Notes: generated by a model from the letters alone, not told the origin. Numbered from the stretch's first letter, positions 1 through 9,557 are shown. The stretch is DNA of 64,000 nt from Roseiarcus sp963737365 (GCA_963737365.1 CAVTSD010000007.1:1364001-1428000); one strand, 5' to 3'. Program-made: numbers and translations.

Positions 1-1438
1 CGCGAAAGAAGACGCCGGTTACGCCGGTGATTGCGATCAGCGGCAGGAAGACGACGATCGGCGTGATGGTCGAACCCACGAGCGGAGCCGTGATCTCGGC
101 GAGTGCGCTATGAATGGCCTCGATGCGTCCCTGTCCGGCATCGCGGTGCAGCGCAACGTTCTCGACGACGACGATCGCATCGTCGATCACCAGGCCGACG
201 GCGGCGGCCAGTCCGCCAAGAGTCATCAGATTGAAGCTCTCGCCCATCACCTTCAGCGCAATGAAAGTGATCAGAACGGTCGCAGGGATCACCAGCGCGG
301 CCACGGCTGAGGTTCCCCAGTCGCGCAGGAACAGCACCATGATGATCGACGCCAGGATCAAGCCGATGAGGATGGCGTCGCGCACGCTCTTGATCGATTC
401 GACGACGATCTCCGACTGATCGTAGAACGGCTCAACGTTAATGCCGGGCGGCAGGCCCTGGCGGATGCGGTCGATTTCCGCATGCACCTCATCGGCGACG
501 GCAACGGTATTCGTATCGGGCTGGCGGCTGATATTGAGCAGTACCGCCTGCTTACCGTTGGCTGTAACCATGGTGTAGACCGGCTTGACTCCGGGCGCGA
601 CCGAGGCCACATCGGCAATGCGGACGGGAACACCGGCTTGCGTGCTCTTGATGACGATCTGCCCGAGCTGCGAGGGGTCTTTGACCTGCCCATCGATCAG
701 CGTCAGATAGAGTTCGTGATTCTGGGGGAGTAGTCCGGGCGAGTCGATCAGGTTGGTGCGCCGCACCGCATCGAGAATGTCGCTAACCGTGATACTCGCC
801 GCCAGTAGTTTGGAAGGGTCGGGCGTAATCGTGAACTCCGGCTCCTGCCCGCCCTGTACAACCACGGAGGCGACACCGTCAAGCCGGTTCAGACGCGGCG
901 CCAAGTCATAAGTCGCCAGCGTCCAAAGCTGCGTTTGCGGAACGGTGTCGGAAGTGAGGCTGTAGCCGATGATGGGGAAGCTGGCAAAGCTGAGACGATG
1001 CGTGTCAATGACGGCCGTGGACGGCAATTGCGCTCGTACATGCGACAGCGCCGCGTCGACGAGCTGCAGCGTAGTCACCATGTCCACGTGCCAGTCGAAG
1101 AACAGGTCGATCTCCGCCGAACCGCGGCTGGTGATCGAGCGCACCTGCTGCAAGCCAATCACGCTGTTGACCGAGTTTTCGATGGGCCGGGTGATCGTGA
1201 CCATCATCTGATCGATCGGCATGACGCCGTTGTCCACGCCAATCACCACACGCGGAAAGTTGGTCTGCGGGAAAACGGAAATGGGGATGGTAAAGGCAAG
1301 GTAGGCGCCGCCAGCGGCAAGCACCAGGATGAGGAAGACCAGCGACTTGGAATACCGGCTGAACCAATAGCGATCGTCGGTTGGAACTGTGGTGCGCCGA
1401 CGCCGGATCCAGGAGCTCACCCTTTCGTGCAAGCTCAT
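1..1438 (-). CDS. RND efflux permease, N-terminal part (cut by window edge)
   Basis: Inner-membrane proton/drug antiporter of the RND superfamily; 479 N-terminal residues are visible and the frame is open to base 1. I translated the minus strand directly. There is one N-terminal membrane segment (about residues 30-52), a long periplasmic loop with the pore and docking subdomains, then membrane segments from about residue 355. The segment GLVIDDAIVVVEN carries the paired Asp of TM4 that relays protons in the AcrB/HAE1 branch. The ATG overlaps the TGA of the adaptor gene (ATGA), so the two are translationally coupled. It is the third gene of a leftward tolC-adaptor-permease operon. The substrate is not visible in the sequence. 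Confidence 0.93.
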   Translation of the reverse strand, partial: MSLHERVSSWIRRRRTTVPTDDRYWFSRYSKSLVFLILVLAAGGAYLAFTIPISVFPQTNFPRVVIGVDNGVMPIDQMMVTITRPIENSVNSVIGLQQVRSITSRGSAEIDLFFDWHVDMVTTLQLVDAALSHVRAQLPSTAVIDTHRLSFASFPIIGYSLTSDTVPQTQLWTLATYDLAPRLNRLDGVASVVVQGGQEPEFTITPDPSKLLAASITVSDILDAVRRTNLIDSPGLLPQNHELYLTLIDGQVKDPSQLGQIVIKSTQAGVPVRIADVASVAPGVKPVYTMVTANGKQAVLLNISRQPDTNTVAVADEVHAEIDRIRQGLPPGINVEPFYDQSEIVVESIKSVRDAILIGLILASIIMVLFLRDWGTSAVAALVIPATVLITFIALKVMGESFNLMTLGGLAAAVGLVIDDAIVVVENVALHRDAGQGRIEAIHSALAEITAPLVGSTITPIVVFLPLIAITGVTGVFFR

Positions 1439-2706
1439 TGCTTGCCCTCGGCGCCTTGGGGAGAGGATGGAGAAGCGACGACCTTCACCTGGGTGTTGTC
1501 GGGCAGACCGTACGATCCGTTGACGATAACAGTCTCCCCGCCGCCAAGACCTTTCGTGATCTGTACGCGATCACCTTCGCGAATGCCGACCTCCACTGCT
1601 ACCTGCCGGGCATGATCGCTGCTCACGATCATCACCACAGTTCCGCCGTCGGGAGTCTTCAGCAGTGCGGAGGCCGGAATCACGATCGCGTTCTTCACCG
1701 TTTGGGCTACCGCGGCGATGCTGGCCGACGTGCCAGGACGCAAGCGCCCATCGGAATTGAGAGCTTCGATCCAGATCTCGACTGTAGTGCTGTTGGGATC
1801 GAGCGCGGGACTGACCAGCGTGACCTTTCCGGGCACGTGGATGTCGCCGGGCGCGGAGATCGTCGCGGTGTCACCGACCTTCAAATAGGCTGCCTCGCTT
1901 TGTGGAATGTGCGCGCGAGCAATGACAGAGGAGGTGTCCATCACGGTCAGCAGGGGCGTGCCTGCCGCGGGCGTCTCCCCCGCGTAGTAGGGACGATCAG
2001 TCACCGCGCCGTCGATAGGGCTGCGGATTTCGGTGTACGCAAGTTGGGCTGCCGCGCCCTCGTACTTGCCTTGCGCGGAGGTGAGCTGGCCCTTTGCCGA
2101 TTTCAGCTGGTCGCGCCTTCCCGCGGACTCCAGCGCCTCCAGATGCTTTTCCGCCATCTCATACTGGGCCTTGGCTTGCCCCAGTGAAACCGCTGAGGCG
2201 TCCAGTTCCTTGCGCGGCAGCGCTCCCTGCTCGAAGAGAACCTTGCGGCCGTCGTAAACTTTCTGCTCAGCGTCGTAGGCTTCCTTCGCGGTCTTTACGT
2301 CGAGCTCGGCCTTTTGCCACTCCTCGGGCAATGCCGACTTGGTTTCCAAGCCGTAAGTTGCTTCGGCCTGCTGGTACGCTCCTTTGTTCTCTACTTCAGC
2401 GGCCGCCAGGTCGCGGTTCTCCAGCACGGCCAGCAATTGGCCACGATGTACGCGGCTACCCCGGTTCACATAAAACTGTTTCACCGGCGCGACAACCTTG
2501 GGGGTAATGGCGGCTTGATCGCGGGGGAAGAGAATAGCCTCGGAGGTGATGACCTGCTGAATGCTTCCGCGCTCTGCCGAAGCTGTTTGCACCGTGACTA
2601 CCGGTTGAGGATTTTCTTCGCTCTTGGAACACCCGATCTGAGAGCCCAGGGAAAGAGCGGCGAGCAATGCCAGCAGCCGCGTCTTGTGACCACCATGTTT
2701 TCTCAC
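1435..2706 (-). CDS. RND efflux periplasmic adaptor (HlyD/AcrA family lipoprotein)
   Basis: Membrane fusion protein linking the RND permease to the TolC-like channel; 423 residues. A hydrophobic N-terminus ends in SQIGC, a poor but plausible lipobox. A biotinyl-lipoyl half motif follows, then a long alpha-hairpin rich in Ala, Glu and Lys (about residues 100-215), the second lipoyl half (YTEIRSPIDGAVTDR) and a beta-barrel domain. The start is GTG at 2706; AGGGAG lies about 9 bases upstream inside the end of the upstream gene. One base separates it from the tolC-like gene, and its stop overlaps the permease ATG. The family is clear; the substrate is unknown. Confidence 0.93.
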   Translation of the reverse strand: MRKHGGHKTRLLALLAALSLGSQIGCSKSEENPQPVVTVQTASAERGSIQQVITSEAILFPRDQAAITPKVVAPVKQFYVNRGSRVHRGQLLAVLENRDLAAAEVENKGAYQQAEATYGLETKSALPEEWQKAELDVKTAKEAYDAEQKVYDGRKVLFEQGALPRKELDASAVSLGQAKAQYEMAEKHLEALESAGRRDQLKSAKGQLTSAQGKYEGAAAQLAYTEIRSPIDGAVTDRPYYAGETPAAGTPLLTVMDTSSVIARAHIPQSEAAYLKVGDTATISAPGDIHVPGKVTLVSPALDPNSTTVEIWIEALNSDGRLRPGTSASIAAVAQTVKNAIVIPASALLKTPDGGTVVMIVSSDHARQVAVEVGIREGDRVQITKGLGGGETVIVNGSYGLPDNTQVKVVASPSSPQGAEGKQ

Positions 2707-2707
2707 G

Positions 2708-4030
2708 CTAGAAGCTCCCTGTCAGAGTCTGCAGATTGGCGATCGCCACGTGATATCGGCTTTGGCCATCGCGATAACTAACGCGCGCCTGAGTCAAGGT
2801 GTTCTGCGCGTCCACCACTTCCAGCGCTGTAGCTTCCCCAGCCTGGTAGCGCAAGTTCGTCAACCGCAAGCTCTCGGCAGCCAAGTCGGCGGAGTTCTGT
2901 AGCAGGTCGAGCTGGCTGCGCGCGGTTTGCGCCTCGCCATAAAACGATCGCAGGTCTGCGACGGCCTGCCGCTGCGCCGCGCTCAGTTCCACGTTCGCCT
3001 GGTGCTGTTGCAATTCGGCCTGCTTCACCCGGCTCTCGATCGCTCCCCAGTGCCACACCGGAATATTGAGCGTTGCGGTCGCGGCATACCCGAGGTTGCG
3101 GATGTCGCCGTTGTAGGTGGCAAATTGGTTTGCATCGATACCGTAGAGGTAATCCAGCACCAGGGTTGGAAGGTGGGCCGAGCGGGCTACCGCGACTTCG
3201 TGGTTCGCTACATCCATTGCGGCCAATGCGGCTTGCAGCTCGGGATTGTTTTTTCCCGCCAGATCCTGCACCTCGGTCAGAGGCGGCAGAGGCGGCGCAA
3301 CCCCGAGATCGTCGGCCAGCGTGAAATCCTGAAAGAAGTTCGGGAACAACAGCACAGCCAGATTCAAGCGTGCGTTCTGCGCCCCGAGCTGGGCGTCCTG
3401 CAAGGCACGTTGCTGATCGTTGGCCTGGATCTGCGCCTTGATCACGTCGGAGTGCGCGACTTCGCCGGCCTGCTCGAACTTGCGGCTCAAATCCAGGAAG
3501 CGCTGCGCCTCATCGCTCGCCGCCTGCATGCTGCCGACTTTGGCCTGCGCTGCCTCCAATCCGTAGTACGCCTGGACGACGGTAACGACCAACCCACGGG
3601 CGGCGATCTCCGCGTTCGCGCGGGCTACGGCCTGGGCCGCGGCGGCGCGGCGGTAGTCCGCAAACTGTCCCACTCCAACTGTCTGCTGAACGGCACCCTG
3701 GCTGATGTACTCATGCACACCGTTGTTGGCGATGAAAACGCCGGTCGTGGTGTGATTGCCTTCGGTATAGGCAAAGCTGTTGTTGTAATCGACGCCCGGC
3801 AACAACGCCGCGCGGGCCTGCACCCGGTCCTCGCGAGCAAGCCCCAGTCGCATCAGCGCAGCCTGGAATTGTGGACTGTTAGCTTTTGCGCGGGCGAGGG
3901 CATCGGCCAAGGTTAGCGAAATCGTGCCCTGCGGATTCGAAGGTGGCGCCGCGGAAGTGGCTGTCTGCGCCGGAACGGTCACGGCGGCTAAGCACAGAAT
4001 GGTGATCAGGGTAATCGAAATCCGGAGCAC
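2708..4030 (-). CDS. TolC-like outer-membrane efflux channel
   Basis: Outer-membrane factor of the tripartite pump; 440 residues, the usual size. A signal peptide (about residues 1-22, ending AQT) is followed by two OEP repeats made of long helical stretches (ADALARAKANSPQFQAAL and its later equivalent), as expected for the alpha-barrel and beta-barrel hairpins of TolC. It is the first gene of the leftward efflux operon and is followed after one base by the adaptor gene. It is divergent from the foldase gene at 4241. The family call is firm, but the transported compound cannot be read from sequence. Confidence 0.92.
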   Translation of the reverse strand: MLRISITLITILCLAAVTVPAQTATSAAPPSNPQGTISLTLADALARAKANSPQFQAALMRLGLAREDRVQARAALLPGVDYNNSFAYTEGNHTTTGVFIANNGVHEYISQGAVQQTVGVGQFADYRRAAAAQAVARANAEIAARGLVVTVVQAYYGLEAAQAKVGSMQAASDEAQRFLDLSRKFEQAGEVAHSDVIKAQIQANDQQRALQDAQLGAQNARLNLAVLLFPNFFQDFTLADDLGVAPPLPPLTEVQDLAGKNNPELQAALAAMDVANHEVAVARSAHLPTLVLDYLYGIDANQFATYNGDIRNLGYAATATLNIPVWHWGAIESRVKQAELQQHQANVELSAAQRQAVADLRSFYGEAQTARSQLDLLQNSADLAAESLRLTNLRYQAGEATALEVVDAQNTLTQARVSYRDGQSRYHVAIANLQTLTGSF

Positions 4031-4240
4031 GGCTGCCTCACGACGTACTGCTCAGAATGCTGGGAGAAACCTTAAAGGAAGCTGAACCAGCTATAAAGAA
4101 CTCGCGATTTATGGGTCCGGCAAGTTGCCTTTTCCCCAGCGGGACTGTCCAGAACAAGGTAAAATACTGGAATAACTACGACCCTCATAGGGAACCAGGT
4201 GAGACTCCCGCATGTGCAGGCCCGCCTGATCAGGTATTAC
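4031..4240. promoter_or_regulatory. Divergent promoter region between efflux operon and foldase gene
   Basis: A 210-base spacer between divergent genes must hold both promoters. A TAAAAT hexamer at 4160-4165 on the plus strand is a possible -10 for the foldase gene, but no good -35 stands at the right distance. No clear operator palindrome was seen. Confidence 0.3.
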
Positions 4241-5392
4241 ATGAAGAGACTCTCCGCCCTTTGTCTGATTTTGCTGCTTGCCGAACCTGTGCTTCTCCTG
4301 GCCCAAGCCCAGACCCAGACCACTCCCAGCGACACGGTTGTGGAAGAGATTGTTGCGCGGGTTAATAACAACATCATCACTCGCGCCGACATGCGCAAAG
4401 CCCGTGAACAACTTTACGCCGAAGCGCACCAGCAGACCGACCAGGTTGCCGCCGAACAGGATGCCAAAGAGCACGAAAAAGACCTGCTACGCGATCTGAT
4501 TGATCAGCAGTTGCTTCTGGAAAAGGCGCAGGAACTGGGTATCACCGCCGACACCGAATTGGTTAAGCGGCTGGATGAGTTGCGTAAGCAGATGCATGCC
4601 GACTCGATGGACGATCTGGAAAAGGCGGCCCAGGCGCAGGGCATCTCGTTCGAGGACTTCAAACAAAACATGAAGAACAACATCCTGACCCAACGCGTGA
4701 TCGGGCAGGAAGTTGGCGGCCACATCACGGTCACCAATCAGGAAATTCAGCAATATTACGATCAGCACAAGAGCGCACTGGATCGGCCTGAACAGGTGCG
4801 GCTCAGCGAAATTCTGATTTCCACGCAAACCACGCCCGCAGCCAAGAACGACAAGGGCGAAGCGACGCTACCCGAAACGCCCAGCCCCGAAGCAATCGCC
4901 GCGGCGCAGGAAAAGGCGAATCAGGTTTACGCAATGCTGCAAAAGGGCGCCAAGTTCGACGATCTGGCGAAGAAGTACTCGAACGGTCCCACAGCCTCCA
5001 TCGGTGGCGACCTGGAATATTTCAAACGTGGCACCCTTTCTAAGGAACTGGAGACCGAGGTCTTCAACTTGAAGGCCGGTGAGTACACGCAGCCCACGCG
5101 TACTAATCAGGGCTTCGTCATCCTGGAAGTGAGTGAGCACCAAAGCGGGGGCATTCCTCCGCTTAAGGATGTCGAGAACCAGGTGCAGGAACAGGTCTAC
5201 ATGACCAAGATGCAGCCGGCTCTGCGCGAGTACCTTACCAAGCTGCGCGAAGAGGCCTACATCGACATCAAGCCTGGCTACCTTGACACCGGGGCCAGCC
5301 CGAACGAGACCCAGCCCATCTACACGACGGCGAGCACCGATAATTCCAGCCCCGGCAAGGAAAAGAAGAAGAAAAAGCTGGGAATCTTCTAG
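4241..5392 (+). CDS. SurA/PpiC-type periplasmic peptidyl-prolyl isomerase
   Basis: Periplasmic foldase that probably assists outer-membrane protein maturation. The frame opens at a GTG at 4199, but the ATG at 4241 is followed at once by a classic signal peptide (MKRLSALCLILLLAEPVLLL), so I chose it; that gives 383 residues. A SurA N-terminal domain (EEIVARVNNNIITRADMRKA, then long helices) precedes one parvulin rotamase domain (around QVRLSEILIST, GAKFDDLAKKYSNGPTA, GGDLEYFKRG and FVILEV). E. coli SurA has two parvulin domains; here there is one, as in PrsA/PpiC-like proteins. The C-terminus is Lys-rich (KKKKKLGIF). It lies divergent to an outer-membrane efflux operon. Confidence 0.9.
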   Translation: MKRLSALCLILLLAEPVLLLAQAQTQTTPSDTVVEEIVARVNNNIITRADMRKAREQLYAEAHQQTDQVAAEQDAKEHEKDLLRDLIDQQLLLEKAQELGITADTELVKRLDELRKQMHADSMDDLEKAAQAQGISFEDFKQNMKNNILTQRVIGQEVGGHITVTNQEIQQYYDQHKSALDRPEQVRLSEILISTQTTPAAKNDKGEATLPETPSPEAIAAAQEKANQVYAMLQKGAKFDDLAKKYSNGPTASIGGDLEYFKRGTLSKELETEVFNLKAGEYTQPTRTNQGFVILEVSEHQSGGIPPLKDVENQVQEQVYMTKMQPALREYLTKLREEAYIDIKPGYLDTGASPNETQPIYTTASTDNSSPGKEKKKKKLGIF

Positions 5393-5420
5393 GCTGAATC
5401 ACTGGCCCGCGCTTTGTTCT

Positions 5421-5440
5421 CTCGGCGTTGACGCGCCGAG
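5421..5440 (+). terminator. Hairpin after foldase gene
   Basis: CTCGGCG (5421-5427) pairs with CGCCGAG (5434-5440) across a 6-base loop, 29 bases after the foldase stop codon. There is no U-tract, so this may be a weak or factor-dependent terminator or an mRNA-stabilising stem. A second stem, GCATCG/CGATGC at 5466-5485, lies just before the next gene. Confidence 0.3.
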
Positions 5441-5501
5441 TGCGATACCATAAGCCCTCAGCCTTGCATCGTGGTACTTCGATGCGGCCCCACAGGTCCG
5501 G

Positions 5502-6689
5502 ATGAAGGATTTCTATATCTGCGATTGCGCGCGTCTGGAAAACCAGACCATCACCTCCCACTTCGTCGTCGCCGTAAAGCAGGTGAAGTCGAAGAAGAAC
5601 GGTGAACTCTATCTCTCCCTCATGCTTGCCGACCGCACCGGACAGCTGCAGGCCAACATGTGGGACAACGTCGGCGACGCCATCTCCAGCTTTGACCAGG
5701 ACGATTTCATCAAGGTGAAAGGCATCCTGCACAAGTACAACGGGCGCTGGCAGATGACGGTCCATAAGATCCGCAAGCTGGGCGAGTCGGAGATCGATTA
5801 TTCGGATTACCTTCCCAAGACCTCCAAGGATGTCGACCAGCTCTGGAAGACGCTGAGCGATTATGTTGAGAGCTTCCACAACCAGTGGCTCAAGTCGCTG
5901 CTGCACGAGTTCATGGCAGACGAAGCCCTGGTAGCGGCTTACAAAAATGCGCCAGCTGCCAAGACGCTGCACCACGCTTTTGTCGGCGGGCTGCTCGATC
6001 ACGTGGTATCGCTGTTCACAGTCTGCGATCTGGCCTCGCGCAATTATCCGCAGGTAAACCGCGACCTGCTGCTGAGCGGCGCCTTTCTGCATGACATTGG
6101 CAAGCTGCACGAGCTCGCCTACCAGCGGTCTATCTCCTACACCACGAAGGGCCAGCTGCTGGGCCATATGATCATCGAGTTGGAGATGCTGCACGAAAAG
6201 CTCACTCACCTGCCGGGCTTTCCGGACGAGCTCAAGATTCTGCTCGAGCACATGATCATCAGCCATCACGGTCAGTACGAGTTCGGATCGCCCAAGTTGC
6301 CCATGTTTCCCGAGGCGCTCATGCTGCACTACCTCGACGACCTCGATTCCAAGATGGAAGCCATGCGGGCGCAGTTCGAGCGCGAGGCCGATCTGGAGAC
6401 TCCGTGGACGAGCTACAATCCATCGCTCGCGCGGCCCTTACTGAACACCCGGAAGTTCCTCGAGAAGAAACCCGAAGTGAAGGCGGCTGAGCCTTCGACT
6501 CCAGCGCCGGTCGAGAATTTCGACTCAGGCGGTGAAGCGCAAGGAAGCTTTCCTGAGAGCGAGCCTGCGGAGCCGTCGCCGGCCAACGCGGGTGCTCCGT
6601 CGGAGGAGACCGCAGCGTCACCTCTGGAGGCCTTGCAGCGTAAGTTTGAATTGCACCGCGTTACCCCCACGGCAGGCAAAACGCACTGA
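5502..6689 (+). CDS. 3'-5' exoribonuclease YhaM-type (OB fold + HD domain)
   Basis: Predicted nuclease of the YhaM/CBF1 family that trims RNA or DNA from the 3' end. The 395 residues show an N-terminal OB-fold (about 15-95, with FVVAVKQVKS and GILHKYNGRWQMTV) and an HD phosphohydrolase domain with its metal ligands: His157/158, His197-Asp198 (LHDIGK), His222 (GHM) and His255/256 (SHHG). The last 90 residues are a low-complexity Pro/Ala/Glu tail, longer than in Firmicutes YhaM. The HAD gene follows after 3 bases, so they are probably co-transcribed. Confidence 0.88.
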   Translation: MKDFYICDCARLENQTITSHFVVAVKQVKSKKNGELYLSLMLADRTGQLQANMWDNVGDAISSFDQDDFIKVKGILHKYNGRWQMTVHKIRKLGESEIDYSDYLPKTSKDVDQLWKTLSDYVESFHNQWLKSLLHEFMADEALVAAYKNAPAAKTLHHAFVGGLLDHVVSLFTVCDLASRNYPQVNRDLLLSGAFLHDIGKLHELAYQRSISYTTKGQLLGHMIIELEMLHEKLTHLPGFPDELKILLEHMIISHHGQYEFGSPKLPMFPEALMLHYLDDLDSKMEAMRAQFEREADLETPWTSYNPSLARPLLNTRKFLEKKPEVKAAEPSTPAPVENFDSGGEAQGSFPESEPAEPSPANAGAPSEETAASPLEALQRKFELHRVTPTAGKTH

Positions 6690-6692
6690 CCC

Positions 6693-7400
6693 GTGCTCGA
6701 CCTCTCGCAGTTCGACTGGATCTCCTTCGATTGCTACGGCACACTGATCGACTGGGAATCCGGCATCCTGAGCTATCTTCGGCCGCTCCTGCTACACAAA
6801 AGGCACCCGCTGCCCGATGCTCAAATCCTCAGCCTGTACTCCGAATTCGAACCGCGTGAGCAGTCCGTCGACTACCGCAGCTATCGTGAGGTTCTGGCCA
6901 GTGTGGTACGCGACTTCGCCCGCGAGCTGCACTTCGATGTGACGAAAGCGGAGGCCTCCGGATTGGCGGACTCGATTCGCGAGTGGACGCCCTTCCCGGA
7001 CACTGTGCCGGCCCTGCGTGAATTGAAGCGCTGCTACCGTCTAGCGATCCTGTCCAACATTGATGACGAGTTGTTCCAGCACTCCGCTCAGAAGCTGCAG
7101 GTAGCGTTCGATTGCATCGTGACGGCGCAGCAAGTGCGCAGCTATAAGCCTTCGCTCAAGAATTTTGAAGTGCTCCTGGAAAAGCTGCGTGTGCCTCGCC
7201 GATGCCTTTTGCATGTGGCCGAGAGCCTTTATCATGATGTCGCGCCCGCGGCCTCGCTGGGGATCGCGACCGTCTGGGTGAATCGGCGGCAGGGCAAAAT
7301 GGCAGCGGCCAGCAAATACTGGCAGGCTCGGCCCCATGTGGAAGTGGCAGACCTCAAAGACCTGATGAAACTTATTGCGCCGTACCGGCGTAGTCAATAA
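6693..7400 (+). CDS. HAD-superfamily hydrolase, 2-haloacid dehalogenase-like
   Basis: Haloacid-dehalogenase-fold hydrolase, 235 residues. Motif I is FDCYGTLIDW, with Asp13 as the predicted nucleophile. Motif II is LSNIDDE, the conserved Lys is in SYKPS, and motif III is around LYHDVAPAASLG. The DxYGT form and the overall length match the type II 2-haloacid dehalogenase subgroup, but many members act on phosphate esters, so the substrate is open. It starts with GTG three bases after the YhaM stop, and the glycosyltransferase starts two bases after its own stop. The three genes form a tight plus-strand operon. Confidence 0.85.
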   Translation: MLDLSQFDWISFDCYGTLIDWESGILSYLRPLLLHKRHPLPDAQILSLYSEFEPREQSVDYRSYREVLASVVRDFARELHFDVTKAEASGLADSIREWTPFPDTVPALRELKRCYRLAILSNIDDELFQHSAQKLQVAFDCIVTAQQVRSYKPSLKNFEVLLEKLRVPRRCLLHVAESLYHDVAPAASLGIATVWVNRRQGKMAAASKYWQARPHVEVADLKDLMKLIAPYRRSQ

Positions 7401-7402
7401 GC

Positions 7403-8932
7403 ATGCACGCTACCGCTCAGACGCATGATCCGTACCGTGACACCCGCACCGATACCGCGCTTCTCTTACTGATTGCAGCCGGCTTCCTGGTTCTTCATGT
7501 CGCGGTCGGCAGCCGCTATGGCTTTCAACGCGATGAACTGGCGACGCTTGAGGACGCTCGACACCTCGCCGCCGGCTATGTCGCCTATCCGCCCATGACC
7601 CCGTTCTTCGGGCGCATCTCGCTTGATCTCTTTGGTACATCGCTGCGCGGATTCCGCTTCTTCGCCGCACTGGCACAGGCCGTCATTGCGGTCCTGGGCG
7701 GCCTGATGGCACGCGAGCTCGGCGGCAAGCGGTTTGCACAGGTCGTCGCCGCACTGGCCGTAGCCATTTCTCCAGTCTCGCTCGCCTCGGGCGCCCTGAT
7801 GCAATATGTCGCCTTCGACTACCTGTTCTGGGTGCTGACGGCGTATTTGTTGATAAGGCTGCTGCGGACGGAAAATCCGCGGCTATGGGTGCCGATCGGC
7901 GCAGCCATCGGGCTCGGCATGATGAGCAAATATTCGATGCTCTTCTTCGTCGCGTCCATTCTGGTAGGCATGCTCCTGACGGACGCGCGTCGCTACCTGC
8001 TCTCTCGCTGGCTCTGGGTCGGCGTCGCGGTTTCGTTGCTAATCTTTCTTCCCAACCTGCTCTGGCAGATTCACCACAACTTCATTTCCCTCGATTTCCT
8101 GCACCACATCCACGCGCGCGACGTTCGCATCGGTCGCACCAAACACTTTCTACCCGAGCAGATCGGCATCCCGGCGAACCTATTCACAGTCCCGCTGTGG
8201 ATTGCCGGTTTGTTCTTTTACTTGCGCGCAGCGCGGGGACGACCTTTCCGCATGATGGGCTGGATGTTCCTGGTGACCTTGCTGATTTTCATCGTTGCCA
8301 AGGGTCGTAGCTATTACATGGCGCCAGCGTATCCCATGTTGCTGGCGGCTGGTGCACTGCTCGAGGAAGACTGGCTGCACTCGCTTTCAACGCTCTCGGG
8401 GCGCGTGTTGCGGGTAGCCACCTTTGCCCTCCTCGCGATCGGAGGCATCACCGCTGCCGCCATTACACTGCCATTAGCTCCGGTAAACTCGCGCTGGTGG
8501 CGGGTGGCAAATACGATCGACAGCGACTTCCGCGAAGAGATTGGCTGGCCTGAACTGGTGTCAGAGATCGCCAGCATCTACAACTCGCTGCCGCCGACCG
8601 AACGGGAGAGCACCGGCGTTCTGGCTGCGAATTACGGGGAAGCCGGAGCAATTAACCTGTACGGCCCGGCTTACGGTTTGCCCAAAGCGATCAGCGGAAT
8701 CAACTCATTCTGGGCCTACGGCTATCCCAGCCCGCCACCAACGACCTTGATCGTCGTGGGATTGGGGGAGGACTACCGCAAGGAATATTTTCAATCCTGC
8801 GAAGTCGCCGGTCGCGTTACGATTCCTTACGGCATCAAAAACGAGGAAGCCGAGCACCCAGAAATCTACCTCTGCCGGGAAATGCGTCAGTCGTGGCCGG
8901 ACTTTTGGAAGGACTTTCGGTATTACGGCTGA
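7403..8932 (+). CDS. ArnT/PMT-like glycosyltransferase, GT39-type membrane protein
   Basis: Polytopic membrane protein of 509 residues in the dolichyl-phosphate-mannose mannosyltransferase (PMT_2) group, which uses a lipid-linked sugar donor on the periplasmic side. The first extracytoplasmic loop has RYGFQRDELATLEDARHLA with the acidic DE pair typical of the family, then YVAYPPMTPFFGR. About ten hydrophobic segments follow, and a soluble C-terminal domain starts near residue 360. The start ATG follows the HAD stop by two bases. Acceptor and sugar are unknown. Confidence 0.85.
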   Translation: MHATAQTHDPYRDTRTDTALLLLIAAGFLVLHVAVGSRYGFQRDELATLEDARHLAAGYVAYPPMTPFFGRISLDLFGTSLRGFRFFAALAQAVIAVLGGLMARELGGKRFAQVVAALAVAISPVSLASGALMQYVAFDYLFWVLTAYLLIRLLRTENPRLWVPIGAAIGLGMMSKYSMLFFVASILVGMLLTDARRYLLSRWLWVGVAVSLLIFLPNLLWQIHHNFISLDFLHHIHARDVRIGRTKHFLPEQIGIPANLFTVPLWIAGLFFYLRAARGRPFRMMGWMFLVTLLIFIVAKGRSYYMAPAYPMLLAAGALLEEDWLHSLSTLSGRVLRVATFALLAIGGITAAAITLPLAPVNSRWWRVANTIDSDFREEIGWPELVSEIASIYNSLPPTERESTGVLAANYGEAGAINLYGPAYGLPKAISGINSFWAYGYPSPPPTTLIVVGLGEDYRKEYFQSCEVAGRVTIPYGIKNEEAEHPEIYLCREMRQSWPDFWKDFRYYG

Positions 8933-9110
8933 AAATTAACCAGGTACACAGGGTTCAAATTTGACCTTGACGTAATCGGCCCCGTTGAAAGAATATTGCC
9001 GTCAGGCGCCGGCGTCATGCCGTTCTCAGGTTCGAAGCACGTGGTACAGGGTTGCGGAATGCTGCGCCGATCCGCCGCCCAACAATCAATCTGGCCTCGA
9101 AAGGTTGCTG

Positions 9111-9557
9111 ATGAGTTCCAGATTGACCCTCCTGTTCGTCTGCAATGAGCGTGAGCTTTATCCCGTTCTCACCTCGGCCCTGGAATCAGCAGATTTTCAC
9201 CTGGTCGTCGCACGCGACAAGGATCAGGCTAACGGAATTCTGAAACAAGTCGTGGTCGATGCGGTTTTGATTCAACAGGGCAAGAGCAGTTCCGGCAGAT
9301 CCATCTGCGCGGCATTGAAGCGGCAAATTCCGCGTACGCCCATCCTTCTGTTCGCCGACGAGGATCAGCAGCCCGAGGCTTATCCCGGCATCTATTCCAT
9401 CTTGCATGCCGATGCGCACGACGAAATCCTCACCCGCGCCGTGGCCGTTTTCCTGCGGCAATCTCTCGACGGCTCGCCGGAGGACCAAATGACCTCGCCT
9501 GCGCGCAATTCCGACAGCACGGGACCCAAGCCCAGTTCGCAACCTGCGATGAGCTGA
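9111..9557 (+). CDS. Degenerate response-regulator receiver (pseudo-receiver) protein
   Basis: A 148-residue stand-alone protein with a CheY-like pattern. The frame is open from 8985, but ATG at 9111 fits the fold and has AAAGG upstream. Strand 1 reads LTLLFVCNERELYP, where active receivers have an acidic pair. Strand 3 reads VDAVLIQQG, with Gln where the phosphoacceptor Asp normally lies. TPILLFADEDQQPEAY matches strand 4. Phosphorylation therefore looks impossible and the domain may work by binding a partner. The C-terminal 30 residues are Ser/Pro-rich. No kinase or output gene adjoins it. Confidence 0.7.
   Translation: MSSRLTLLFVCNERELYPVLTSALESADFHLVVARDKDQANGILKQVVVDAVLIQQGKSSSGRSICAALKRQIPRTPILLFADEDQQPEAYPGIYSILHADAHDEILTRAVAVFLRQSLDGSPEDQMTSPARNSDSTGPKPSSQPAMS

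Noticed and set aside
2927..3916. Plus-strand open frame (329 codons) opposite the TolC-like gene
   Set aside because: Composition is that of an antisense shadow and the minus strand is a well-supported operon gene.
5268..6329. Minus-strand open frame (353 codons) opposite the foldase end and YhaM-type gene
   Set aside because: Both plus-strand genes have clear domains; the antisense product has no motif or start signal.
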